A DNA stretch of 64,000 nt from the NCBI GenBank assembly GCA_025766275.1, contig JAFKAC010000019.1:434001-498000 (forward strand). Direction: 5' to 3'. The notes under the pieces were generated by a model. The model saw only the letters and a program-made list of their open reading frames with translations, searched no databases and had not been told where the DNA came from. This document shows, one piece after another, positions 24,047 to 34,900 of this stretch. A program made the translations under genes and the position numbers. This DNA comes from Lactarius indigo. Lineage: Eukaryota > Basidiomycota > Agaricomycetes > Russulales > Russulaceae. Every line of letters begins with the position of its first letter. Position 1 is the first letter of the stretch.

Positions 24047-25847
24047 TCAAAAGAGGTAGTTGAGCGTATACGTAACAAGTCCTGTCATCGTAAACGGCAT
24101 AAGAATATACTGCGGGATCAAAAATGCCGACAGGTGTTCTGTTGAGCCTGTAGGCGAGTATACCTGAGTAAGATACACCTAGGATCCGATGGGTGAGCGC
24201 GGGTCCTAAGCCGTACTCAGCAGTATGATAGCTCACCTGAGTTGTAGCAGTCGGAAGGCCGGAGAACACTCTACAGATGAAATATCTCACGTCAACGGAC
24301 GCGAATCATCGTGCTGATCGGGATCAGATTATACGCACACACACACGAACTGTAAAACCTTGTCCTCGCGATCCACGAAGCCAGCGCGCGTGAAAAATCG
24401 AGTAACAGCAACGCCGAGAATGGGCGTGAGGACCATTCTCACCAGCGCCAGCGCGGCGATTGCGCCACGCGGGAAGGCTCCGCCCGCGTCCGAGCCCACG
24501 CGCAGGCGCGCCAGTGCGCTACCCAAGCACACAAGGCCGATCGGCACGCTCGCCGCACCGATAAATGTGGTAAAGTCAAGGAGGAATGCAAGCGGTGGCT
24601 GTCCGTCTGGTGCAACTGGTCGAAAGCGTGGCTGAAAGTTTGCGGATGGGGGTAGGAATAAGGCTTTAAGAGGATTGACCAACGCAACCACGATCGCGAA
24701 GACGATCACTACCGGCGCGGGTTTGAGAAGCTCCACCAAGAAACGCTTTAAGTTAGAACGGGATTGGTGCACGGAGCTGTGGCTCGCAGGTCCTTTCGTA
24801 ATTTCAGGCAAACCAAGATGCTCGAGGTCATCAGGATCGATGGTAAAAGTGGGTGACGTATCTGGAGGGGCTTTCCGTTCCGCCCCCTCTCCGCTATCTG
24901 CAGTCTCGATGTGTGTCGTATGGCGTTCGAGGCTCGGAGCTACTATGCATACATCTCCGAAAGAGTTAGTTTCCTTTTCTGGACCCTCGCCTCCAGTCTC
25001 GACATCACCGAATGTAACGACCTTATCCGAGTTTCGGCGGAGTAAAATGAGCTGCCTTAGAAAGAGGGCCGTCTCTGTGACCATCTTGCGTCGTCTGAGG
25101 CGCATCCTTTCACGAAGCTCGTCTGGTTCAACATCCGGCCCGTCAAAGTCCTTGGCAACGATCAGAAAGCCCCCCAGGGGAAAAAGTGTGATCTTCATAA
25201 GAGTCAGCATAGTAATTCCTATGGCGTTCGGCAGCATCAACTCACAAAAAAGACGAGAATCAGCGTGGAAATGTACGCAATGGCGAGATTTTCGTCATCG
25301 ATACCGCGAAAAGGCGCCGATGCCGTAATTCCCATTGCTATGGCCGTTGCTAATCTCGAATTCGCTCAAGAACACCGAAGGGATAAATGGTAGGGTTCAC
25401 GCACGTATGTCACCGAAGTTCCCCCAAATACCAGCGGCGAGTATGCCATGCCTAAATCTATGGGGTACCCAGAAGAACTGCTTGATGATCCAGGCCATCA
25501 CCCCTCCGACCACGCCATACAGTAGGCCGACAACGGTCAACGGAGCGAGAGAACCAATGTTCTGTGGATTGAATGAAGGGACAATACGGGAGAACAGGAG
25601 ACATGGCATGGTGATATTCTGGACGTTCGTCAGCCATGGCCAGAAGGGCTATCGTCAGCTTGCTCACCAAGACCATCTGAGCGACGCCGCGCGCAGCTTC
25701 CGTTGAAAAAAGATCTGCCTTTGTCAACGCAAATCCTGCACCAACGCTTAGGAATCTAGACGAAAACCAGTTGGTCAGAGACGATAAATCTTCGGTGAGA
25801 GCATCATGAACACCGACGTTCGTACTAAGGGTCGTATCGATATCCAT
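24047..25847 (-). CDS. Auxin efflux carrier family transporter (PIN/PILS/ECM3-like)
   Basis: A membrane transporter of the Mem_trans family (fungal relatives include yeast Ecm3), with an unknown substrate in fungi. Minus-strand exons: 25847-25668, 25618-25405, 25349-25246, 25192-24339, 24270-24237 and 24178-24047, total 1518 nt or 505 residues. The N-terminal helix bundle covers roughly residues 25-200 (FLSVGAGFALTKADLF, NITMPCLLFSRIVPSF, TVVGLLYGVVGGVMAWIIKQ, WGNFGDIPTAIAMGIT, AYISTLILVFF). A charged loop of about 130 residues follows (RMRLRRRKM to HSSVHQSRS). The C-terminal bundle runs from ELLKPAPVVIVFAIVVALV through VFSGLPTATTQVYLTQVYSP to the end. The two-bundle plan with a long central loop is typical. 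The donor of intron 4 lies in a GT repeat; 24338 gives the best splice consensus and family match. Confidence 0.92.
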
Positions 25848-27857
25848 ATAAGAGCACCAGTGGAAATCATATCAATATGGTGACCTGACGCCCCGGATAT
25901 CCAGAGCCGCGTCAAGCCGATTGGTGTTTATCAGGGGTGATAATACGAACAGAGGTGGCTTTCAGCTCCTTTTAAAGCGGAAAAAAATAATTGGCAGAAG
26001 GAGAGCCGGTCACTGACTCGCAGTGACAGAAGATTCGACCACGTTCTTTTTTGGGGGGGGGTTTCGGTCACGTTCCTGAGGTTGCTTGAATTGCGCCCAG
26101 TTCCATATTGTCTGATTTCTGCAGCCAGGTGGAGTATGACGTACGTTTAGTATACACACGGCGATATCTTTCAGCCGACTTGGGCGTCGTTACAATGACC
26201 TTTTTCCAAGCTCAGCGCTCAGCAACTTATCCGATAGGGCCTGACGAGGTGTGCAGCTAGAAAACCTCCTCGATCACGTCGGTGTCGAATACTGCAAGTC
26301 TGTGAGTTACGCAGTAACTTGTTTTTTTCCTACTCACCATTCAGGAGAATTGATGACACGTCGTCTCATATCTAATCGATAAACTCTGATCCAGAAGTCG
26401 AAGGTCCCACAACTTGCATCCAATCAGATTTCGAATACCCACGCAGGCACGCCACCTACGGTAGCGAATGAGCAATGAACGCGGCGCAATTCTGCTATAT
26501 TCTGCGCCCTCAAAACTGACAGGTCCAGAACAAAAGGTACGGTACTTACATCATATTATCTGAACGTGGCAATGGTACCAAAAACCTTAACAGAACGCAC
26601 CTCTTTGAGTGGTCGCAAGGGTGATCGTGACTCGGACATATCATGTCAGCGAGTAGAGTCGATACATGGGTGTCCAAGCCCCTACTCGGTAGGTGTCATG
26701 GGTCGGCTTTCTCTGCTTTGATCGATAGCTAGCGTGTTTCGCAGCAGAAATTCGATCACGACGCCGGTCATAGAACGATTCCGAGCCGAGGAGAAGCCGG
26801 CAAACTCAGGGTGACAGGGCGTCGTGGTGGCGTCGAATGTCGTGGTCAAGTGATTTGCAAATTTATGTGGTCGGCCAATTGTAATCAGCGACATTACGAC
26901 CAATCTGCTGGCAGTTTAAAATTGCACTTGCCAGTATCTGCTTCGTATTGTATGCCAGCAATTGTGCTGATAAGCGCTCACTCATTGGGCACGGCTAGAT
27001 TCGTCGCCCATCATGCGTCTGGGACAAGTGGCAAACGAATCTTAGCAGTTTTGTGCGCGAGGCAGCCTGGCACCACGCTCAGCGCAGCATGTTCCTTTCT
27101 TACCATATTTATGGGGACTCACTGGCAATGATGACTAGTAAAGTCTAGTCTATATCAACGCCCCACGTGGGCCTCAGGAACTGGCTAGTGTACGAGAAAT
27201 TGTCCGTACACGTGTTCTCCACATGTGTTCCCCTGCGTAGTGCGAAGTGGGAGGAGTGGGGTAGGATCAGAGGGTGCAGGTGAAGGGAAAAGAACAAGAC
27301 GCGGAGGCGCGTCGTACTAGTCGGACGGCAGCGAGTCCCTGGCCCAAGCCCAGGGAACTATGTCAGATTGTTCTCTAGTGCGGTGTTAAAGAGCATTCAC
27401 GACATTTCTTCATTGGAATTGTTTCTCGGGAAATGCTCATGCTCATGACAGGAACATATTGAAATGAGGGAGGGGAATGCGGGGCCGTGTTTGAAACGAG
27501 GTAAGGCCGAGGGATTCCGGACCTCCCCGCGGACCATCGGATTAGTAAAGGCGACTACTGTATAGTACTGTACCGTCATCGTGCTTGCTGGTTTTCCTCT
27601 GTCTGTTACAGATGTTCCGTTCCAGTAGATAATGAACCAACTCTCTTGGTTATCCAGTCAGATGCAAGGCAGATTTCCACGCCCACCAGGTGTAACGCTG
27701 CAGCACGTAACGTCAGCGCCGCAGCGGAAGGATATTTTTTTGTGTTATATTAGAGCTCGCTAGCGTCGCCCCTCAATCGCCCCCTTCGTTTACTATGTGC
27801 ATACATTTATGGTGCAGTGTTCCAGGATACGTCGTCTCAGCCCCCGCTCCCGTTTCT
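25848..27857. other. Intergenic region upstream of the transporter
   Basis: No supported gene in about 2 kb. A G-tract lies at 26051-26059. TACTGTA-type 7-mers are at 27556 and 27566, only 10 bp apart. Open frames are short and without recognisable domains. Confidence 0.45.
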
Positions 27858-28400
27858 ATGCCCTCTTTAAATATCGAAGGAATCTTTGATGCCGCTCTCA
27901 AGTCGTACAATAAAAATACTAAAAATGATCTTACGAGCCATGATCTCTTTAATGAGCCGGAAACATGCGATTTTCTCGCTGCCATTCTGGCCCTGTTTGA
28001 GGCCGTCCAGTTTGATCCCTCTTGGACTGGCGTCGATGACAAGTTGAAAAAATGACACGTTTCGACCATCGACGTTCTTTATGCCTTCTCTGAGACGCCA
28101 ACGAAGGCGTCGCGTTGGTATATATCCACTCATCTGTCCACTGGCATCTGTTAGTAAACGCGCTCTGATGTCAATTCGGTAGGTGTTCCTACCTGCCAAA
28201 CTCGTATTCGCTGGTGTTGGTGTCCTCCTCTTGGTGACTCGCTACGTCCGTTCCCTCATGCAGGCACTTCCGGTGTTGGGAGTTCTTAGGCAACTGAAGA
28301 TCTTCAGACGCATTGAAAGTTTCTTCGTACAACTTGAGATTTATGCTGGGGTCCCGGTAACCTCCGAGTCGGCGATGACGAAAAAAAATGGGCGTTACAG
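27858..28400 (+). pseudogene. Decayed fragment of a fungal STAND protein, 'Goodbye' N-terminal domain
   Basis: From the ATG at 27858 the frame reads a typical Goodbye-domain start (IFDAALKSYNKNTKNDLTSH, then LFNEPETCDFLAAILALFEAV and DDKLKK). This domain is the usual N-terminus of fungal NLR-like STAND proteins involved in non-self recognition or signalling. At 28053 a TGA stands where the family normally has the Trp of KKW. The same frame continues with STIDVLYAFSET, so the stop appears to be a nonsense mutation. After a probable intron the domain resumes in another frame (PAKLVFAGVGVLLL, then RIESFFVQLEIY), ending near 28370-28400. No NACHT or NB-ARC nucleotide-binding domain and no repeats follow, so only a remnant is left. 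The 3' side is low-complexity DNA and then the retrotransposon nest. Confidence 0.72.
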
Positions 28401-29109
28401 CAGGATCCAAATCGATAGGCCCCTTCCATTTCGAGTACAGTGGTACCGGGGTTTAAACGACTCATGCCGGCCTTTTTTCCCACAGAAAATAAATGTTATA
28501 AATACAAATAAATGAATAAAATTATACTTATCGCTTTCAATGCTAAGTCGTGCTTGCCGTGCAATGGGGTGATATGACTAAGATACCTCAAGCTGCATGG
28601 TGAAAATTACCTTTTCATGTGTCCGACAGGACTAGTGTATATTTAGTAACTGTACTACACTAATAGTTGTAATCTAAGAAGGCCATAGCGTTGTGGGTGA
28701 GGCTTGCAAGCCGCGTGGGTGTCGTGGGTGTCACAGCGCCGTATCGGTGTTACAGGGTCGTGGCACCACGTTGCTGCTGTGGCATCACAGCGCCGCATTG
28801 GTATCATGACGTTGTGGTGCCATGTCGGTGTCATGGTGCCAGGGCGCTGTGTCAGAGTCGTGGTGTCGCAGCACCACGTCGGTTGGCACCATATTGATGT
28901 TGTGGTGTCGGCGCTGCGTCTGTGTCATGGTGTCGTGGTGATGTCGAGTCGTGGCACCATGTTGGTGTTGTGATGTTGTGGCACCCAGAGAGCGTGTTTA
29001 AACCTAGACAGTAAAAAAAAAAAAAAACACAATATTGTAGTTAGCTAAAAGTCAGCTAAAATGACATGGCAAGACCACTTAGCCTAGTAGCTTCTTGAGG
29101 GTTTCCTGG
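28401..29109. other. AT-rich spacer and left host flank of the retrotransposon nest
   Basis: AT-rich spacer, then a degenerate GTG-rich repeat (28691-28984), a poly-A tract at about 29012-29026, and host flank ending in CCTGG at 29105-29109, which is repeated after the nest at 62244-62248. No gene seen. Confidence 0.6.
28691..28984 (+). repeat. Degenerate GTG-rich minisatellite
   Basis: About 290 bp built from imperfect, variable-length units with cores such as GTGGTGTCGTGG, GTGGCACCATGTTGGTGT and CACAGCGCCG. Long frames through it encode only low-complexity residues and I treat them as non-coding. It ends shortly before the retrotransposon insertion site. Confidence 0.7.
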
Positions 29110-29617
29110 TGTTATGGTATGGACTCAGGGATTCATTACACACGACTCATGACTGGTTATGACTACGGTCCGGTATCAGTATTAGTCATGGACTCTTACA
29201 TCGCATCAGTCAGCATAGTAGTTTACATGTGATTGTGACTCATGCATGACTCATTCCTAGGATAGCTGTACTAGGGTTCAAGCTAGTTACGCTATTCGTT
29301 ACCTATCATTCCAGCGGCGCTTTAAAGCCCGCGTGTATCTGTATAAGTAGTCGTATCGGAAGACCAAGAGTCCCCATCTTGGTCTTCTTCAATCCACCAC
29401 TTGACTCGTCTACTGTTTGCCTTAGTCTCAGACTAAGAGTACTTCCGCTTCTGTCCACCAAGGGACAGTCTACTTCTACCTTCTACTGCAGCGTGTGCCA
29501 GTGTGCCCCTGTTCAGTCTGCGTTGGGTTGACACGTGATCCCCATTCGCCTATCCTTCGCTAAGTCGATTACGCCTTCTTCTGGTCCAAGTCAGACTAAC
29601 GCCGGTGGAGCGTAACA
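29110..29617 (+). repeat. 5' LTR of element A (family 1)
   Basis: 508-bp LTR. U3 holds two TGACTCA bZIP/Gcn4-type sites (29236 and 29247). A TATAAG box is at 29342. The predicted RNA start ATCTTGGTCTT is at 29376-29386, 34 bp downstream, inside a hairpin with 11-bp arms (29359-29369 and 29377-29387). Confidence 0.9.
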
Positions 29618-29630
29618 TTAAGACCAAGAT
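29376..29630 (+). promoter_or_regulatory. Self-priming pair of family 1: RNA 5' end and primer binding site
   Basis: The 11 nt AAGACCAAGAT at 29620-29630, two bases after the 5' LTR, are the exact reverse complement of ATCTTGGTCTT at 29376-29386, the predicted first bases of the transcript. In the Tf1/sushi group of chromoviruses the RNA 5' end folds back on such a site and primes minus-strand synthesis in place of a tRNA. The same pair occurs in B (binding site 38658-38668, minus strand), C, D and E. Confidence 0.75.
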
Positions 29631-29637
29631 CCTCATC

Positions 29638-31375
29638 GTGGCGTACTTGACCAGAGACCAGTGGACGTCCTTTCGTCCCTATCATATTGAACGACGAGGA
29701 GATCGCAACGTACCAACAAGATTCTTGGGAGCAGCCCAGTGGAGAGAACGAGGAGAAGATACCGGATATTTTGTAGAATTTAACGGTCCTAACCGTTTCC
29801 GACCCGTTGAGTTCAATTTTGAACACCTCTGTTGGACTGAGGTTACTTGGAACCCCATAGATCACCGCTGGGATATCGTATGACCAGCCAGAAGAAACTA
29901 CAACTGTGACGTCGACGCGCGAGAACTCAATAGCCGCGCCGATTACGGTCCTATAGACGGACAAGCACAAGAACACACAGATGAAGGGATTAGCGGAGAA
30001 GAAGCCTCCGAAAGTCAGTCGCCAAGTAGAGGGACAACACCAGCCGAAGACGCCAGTCTAGGAGCAATTGGCGATCGCATCATACGACAAACTGAGTCCC
30101 TCACCATTCACCAACCCGAACCAGAAGTAATTCACATTCATAGCCCAGCAGTCGCAATGGCAACTGCCACTATCATGCAAGAAGAGCTGCAGCTCACTAC
30201 TGAGGCAAGGGATCAGATAGCCCTAGAAGAGCAGAGACGCATTGCAGAAGAATCGCGAGCTAATCTGGCTCCCATTAACCCATACACCGGTCACCGAATG
30301 ACCGACGACGACGTAGCCATCCATCGCGCCATTGGACCGGATGTAGCTGACCCCCCTAGCGGAGGAGGAGGACCTCCTAACGACTTACCGGGAGGAGGAG
30401 GACCCCCGTCGAGAGGACCCGGATTTGAAGGATTCCCTGGGGGATTCCCAGCAGGACCACCAGGAGGAGGATTACCAGGTGCAGGACCCATTATTTTCCC
30501 TTCGAGTAACAAATTAGCTGGTGAAACACCCACAGTGTTCGACGGAGAACGCGCGAAGGTCGAAGCGTTTCTCACTCAATGGCATGTCTATTGGGGTATG
30601 AATGCCGACGAAGGCGTCATGGCAACACCATATAGACGCGCCCTACTTTTCCTATCATACATCAAAGGCGTCAACGTTAGCAAATGGGTGTTAGCCATGC
30701 TCACTTGGCTTAACGGCCAAATACAAGCAGGAATACCCCGTACGAGTGAAGGGTTATGGAATGAAGTCACGCGCAGCTTTATGCAGCACTTCCGAAATAC
30801 GATGGAACAGGAACAAGCCCAATACGAGCTCAAGAAAGGAGTTAAGATGATTGGAGGCAACCTAGATGAGTATTGCACCCAATTTGAGCAGTTAATACGC
30901 CGCGCTCAATACAGACTCGACGATCCGCAAACGCTTGATCTATTTGCGAGCGGATTACCAAAAGACCTATATGAAAAGGTCTACACTCTTGACAACCCCC
31001 GCAACTACCACGAGTGGAAGGAAGCAGCCACCACTCGTCAACAACAATATCTCCACCTCAAAGCAGTGTTAAACAAAGGAGTTTCCCCTGGGCAAGGGCA
31101 AGGCAGACAACAACAACGCCAATGGCAGGGACCGCCAAGGAGTTCTTGGCAACCGCGAAACTTACCCTGAGACCCAAATGCAATGGACACCTCGGCAGAC
31201 TGAATTCAAGGGCGACTCGCAGGGGCTGAAGACATACTTGCTCCTCGTCCCCCATATTGACCAAGGGGAGGATTCCTCCAAAGAGGAGGAGGACGTAACA
31301 ATCCAAGGCCAGTCACCTGCTATAATTGTGGAAAGGACGGACACATGGCCCGTGATTGTAGGCAGCCATGAGAGA
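29638..31375 (+). pseudogene. gag of element A, 5' part, five stops, interrupted
   Basis: Gag precursor, the structural protein of the virus-like particle. The conserved N-terminal region (RDQWTSFRPYHIERRGDRN through CDVDARELNSR) starts at a GTG in the context ATCGTGGC; no in-frame ATG precedes it. The first in-frame ATG is at 30157, before a Gly/Pro-rich linker (about 30360-30480) and the capsid-like segment (FLTQWHVYWGMN to LPKDLYEKVY). The zinc knuckle CYNCGKDGHMARDC is at about 31317-31358. TGA stops are at 29881, 31168, 31201, 31258 and 31369, most of them facing a CGA arginine codon in the related copies. The reading is cut at 31375 by the LTR of the B/C cluster. The end of gag reappears at 40985-41116. 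Confidence 0.88.
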
Positions 31376-31883
31376 TGTTACGCTCCACCAGCGTTAGTCC
31401 GACTTGGACACCGCGAAGGCGTAATCAACTTAGCGGAGATAGGCGAATGGGGATCACGTGTCAACCCAACGCGAGCTGAACAGGGGCTCCTTGGCACACG
31501 CTGCAGCTTAAGGCAAAGAAGTAGTATCCCTTGGTGGATACGAGTAGAGGCACACTTAGTCCGGGACTAAGGCAAGCAGGAAACGAGTCAAGATGGTGGA
31601 TTGAAGAAGACCAAGATGGAGACTCTTGGTCTTCCGAGTCGACTACTTATACAGATACGCGCGGGCTTTAAAGCGCCGCTAGAATAGTAAGTAACCAATA
31701 GCGTAACTAGCTCGAACCCTAGTACAGCTATCCTAGGAATGAGTCATACATGAGTCACAATCACATGCGAACTACTATGCTGACTGATACGAAGTAAGAG
31801 TCCATGACTAATACTGATACCGGACCGTAGTCATAACCGGTCATGAGTCGTACATGATGAGTCATTGAGTCCATACCGTAACA
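31376..31883 (-). repeat. 3' LTR of element B
   Basis: 508 bp, the minus-strand orientation of the family 1 LTR. On its internal side lies the polypurine tract (CCCCCTTTTC on the plus strand, about 31887-31896). Confidence 0.9.
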
Positions 31884-31915
31884 TCACCCCCTTTTCAGGA
31901 GTGAGGCCCACCTCA

Positions 31916-34900
31916 CTAATCCGCTACCGACTCCTCCCTCATCTTCTCCGCTTCATCTTCCATGCGTGCCAAGATATTAGCTCGCTCGAGACGATAGAGA
32001 CTGTCCTTTTTGTCGTCAATCACCATTGCCTTTTCCACCCGTAACTGCCGAATCCGCTTCTCCAGTTGGTCTTCGGCGAATGCGAACTGCCGGAACCGGT
32101 GTAGTTCTTGCGTGAGGGTGACATCCCCAATGCGCATAAGCAACAGGTCCGTGGGGTGTCGATCACGGAGCATAAAATACTCCTCGTGTGGAATGAAGGC
32201 TCGGTTGTTCTTTGGAAGATGCGGAGTGGCGTAGAGGGGTTTACCGTAAAGGAAACCCGACCCCGGAGCTAATCCGAGTACGAAGGGGTCTCCTCCTCGG
32301 ATAACCTGTACGTGAGATGCCTGTACCGTCGGTCCGTTGGGGAGTTTGATCAGGAATGGAATGTAATCGGGTCCTCGATTGACCCGGAACCCTTCAGGGA
32401 CGACGGCCCTGGTTGCTGGGTCTCGTTCCCCCATTGGTGTATAACGAGCCGCTTGTGCCACGGCAACTCGTCCCCTGTGTAGAGGTCCCCCCGCTGCGTC
32501 GACGAGGTAGGGAGTGGCGGCTGGATCTTCAGCGTAGAATTCATGGTTAAGGAATGCGTGCCTGATGGGGTAATGGTCTCTAAGCTCGTCTTCATCCTCA
32601 TCTTCGTCCAATACTCCTTCCGCTCCTTCATCATCCGGCGTCGGCAAGCGGCGATATGCAGTTGCTCCCGCTGCCACCGCGCCGCCGTCTCCTTCCATTC
32701 TTGTTCGTACTTCTTCATAGCGTCGGGTGGTTGTACCGCGCGGGACAGCTGCTTGAAGCCGAAAGAGTTCGTCTTCCGTGAGGAAGACTTCAGGCTCACC
32801 GGTGTCGGGGTTTGTAAGGGCGTACATTGGCGGAGGTGCTGGTTGAGTTGCTGCTGGATCGTCGTCGAGAGTTCCCTGTACGGGCACAGGGAATCGTTGC
32901 AGTGTCTGGTGCAGTTCTTCACTAGTGATAGGGCCGTCTTCCTCATGCTGCATGGAGGTATGGCTTCCTCCCGTAGTTCCAGTGGTTGCGGTGATGTCGG
33001 TGGAGTCGGGGTTAACAAGCGTGGTGGTGGAGTCGTTGACAAGGGTAGAGAGGAGTGCGAGCTGGTCATTTCGTCGGATGGAGGACATAGAGTGAATGGG
33101 AGATGGGGACTTATCTCGACAAGAGGTCGTCCTTATATGTGTTTCCCTGTCGGGGTTGGAATGTTTGAACTCCCGAACGGCTTCATCGGCAAATACGTCA
33201 TCCTTATCTATCCATTGATTGTCTGAGTCGGGATAGCCCTTCCATTTGACGAGGTATTGCAGCCGATGCCTCCTGCCGAATCGCCGAGAGTCCAGAATCT
33301 TCTCGACTTCGTATTCTTCTTCGTTATCGACCAAATCAGGTGGTGGGCGCTGATAATTTGGTCCGTGCGTGGGTGTCTCGCGATAAGGCGTGAGAAGGTC
33401 TATGTGGAAGACATCATGTATGCTCCACTGCGTGGGAAGTTCGAGGCGGTAATTGACAGGGGACATCACCTGGATGACCTTAAATGGTCCATGTCGTTTC
33501 GCGGCTAGTTTTGCGGTTGGTTGGTGTGTACGTAGGTGGCGTCCCTCAAGCCACACGAGATCTCCTTCTTTGAACCTGGGCGTATCTTTGTGCTTGACCC
33601 ATGACTTTTGCGCCCGGAGCATACACGAGAAGGCGCGCTGTCACGCCTGTTTGAATTGGTCTAGCCTCAGGGACACCTGTGGAATAGGGGAAGGCCTATC
33701 GGTCCAATCAGCGCGAGGATTGAACCCTGATAAGAGGAAGAAGGGGGACTCCCGCGTGGTCTCATTGGGCCAATTGTTATGCGTGAATTCCGCCATAGGC
33801 AGATAGCGGACCCAGTCATCTTGCCGTTCATTCACCCAGAAGCGGAGATATTGCTCCAGCCATTGATTTGTTCGTTCTGATTGGCCGTCGGTTCTGGGGT
33901 GGTAAGCGGTTGAGATATTTTGGCTGATGCCAAGGATTTTACATATCTCCCGCATAAACTTGGATGCGAAGCGGGGGTCTCGGTCACTGATAACACGCGA
34001 GGGGAGTCTGAATCGTGGGAAGACGTGAGAGACGTACAGGGCAGCCGTTCCTTCGGCCGTTATCTCTTCATTACAAGGGATGAAAACGGCAGCCTTAGTG
34101 CAATCATGATCTGTTACCATGAGGATGGAGTCGTAACCGCGGGAGATAGGGAGTTTAGTAATGAAGTCCACTGTGATAGTTTCGAATGGCAGGGCTTCTG
34201 GTTTCGGGTAAATAGGTTGTAGGGGTGCTTTGATCGGTCGGAGGTTGACTTTGTGCCGTTGACACTCTGCACACCCTTTGACATAATCTGCGATATCATT
34301 CTTCATTTGTGGCCACCAGTAATGTTGTTCGGTAAGTTGAAGAGTTCGTTTGATACCCGGATGGCCATAGACAGGGGAGTCATGATGAGCAGTGATGATA
34401 GTGCGCTTGTCATGGATACCACCGGTGACCACTCGGCGTCCATCTTTGTACCATGTCCCTTCGATGTTTTTTAGTTTGTGAGCGTCAACCCAGGGTGTCA
34501 ACTTAGCTGTATCCTGCTCGTAAATGGGGTGTTCAGGCGTCATTTCCACGGGTAGGATCTCGGGTCTCCAGTGAGGGTGTCTCGGTTCTTCTAGTGTGGT
34601 GGCGCGTGCAAAGACGCTTTCTGGTAGCACCGTTACTCCCTCGTTGTCATTTTCTCCCTGGTCGTAATCTGGTCTTCGTGATAGCGCGTCGGCGCGGCCA
34701 TTGGAAGTTCCTTTAATGTGGTGAATCTCGAAGTCATATTCCGAGAGTTCAAGTACTTCCCTGGCTACGCGCCTACTAATCTTTTGCAGCGATTTCCAGT
34801 ATTGTAAGTTGAGATGGTCCGAGAATACCTTAATTTTGTGGGGAGATCCGGCCAAAAGGGGTCTCCAATGGCGAAAGGCCTTGACGATCGCCAAGAGCTC

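Noticed and set aside
32543..33226. Long frames antisense to retrotransposon gag and pol (for example 32543-33226, 38071-38640, 48775-49251, 53037-53465)
   Set aside because: They are shadows of conserved coding sequence on the other strand, recur with each copy and have no domain of their own.
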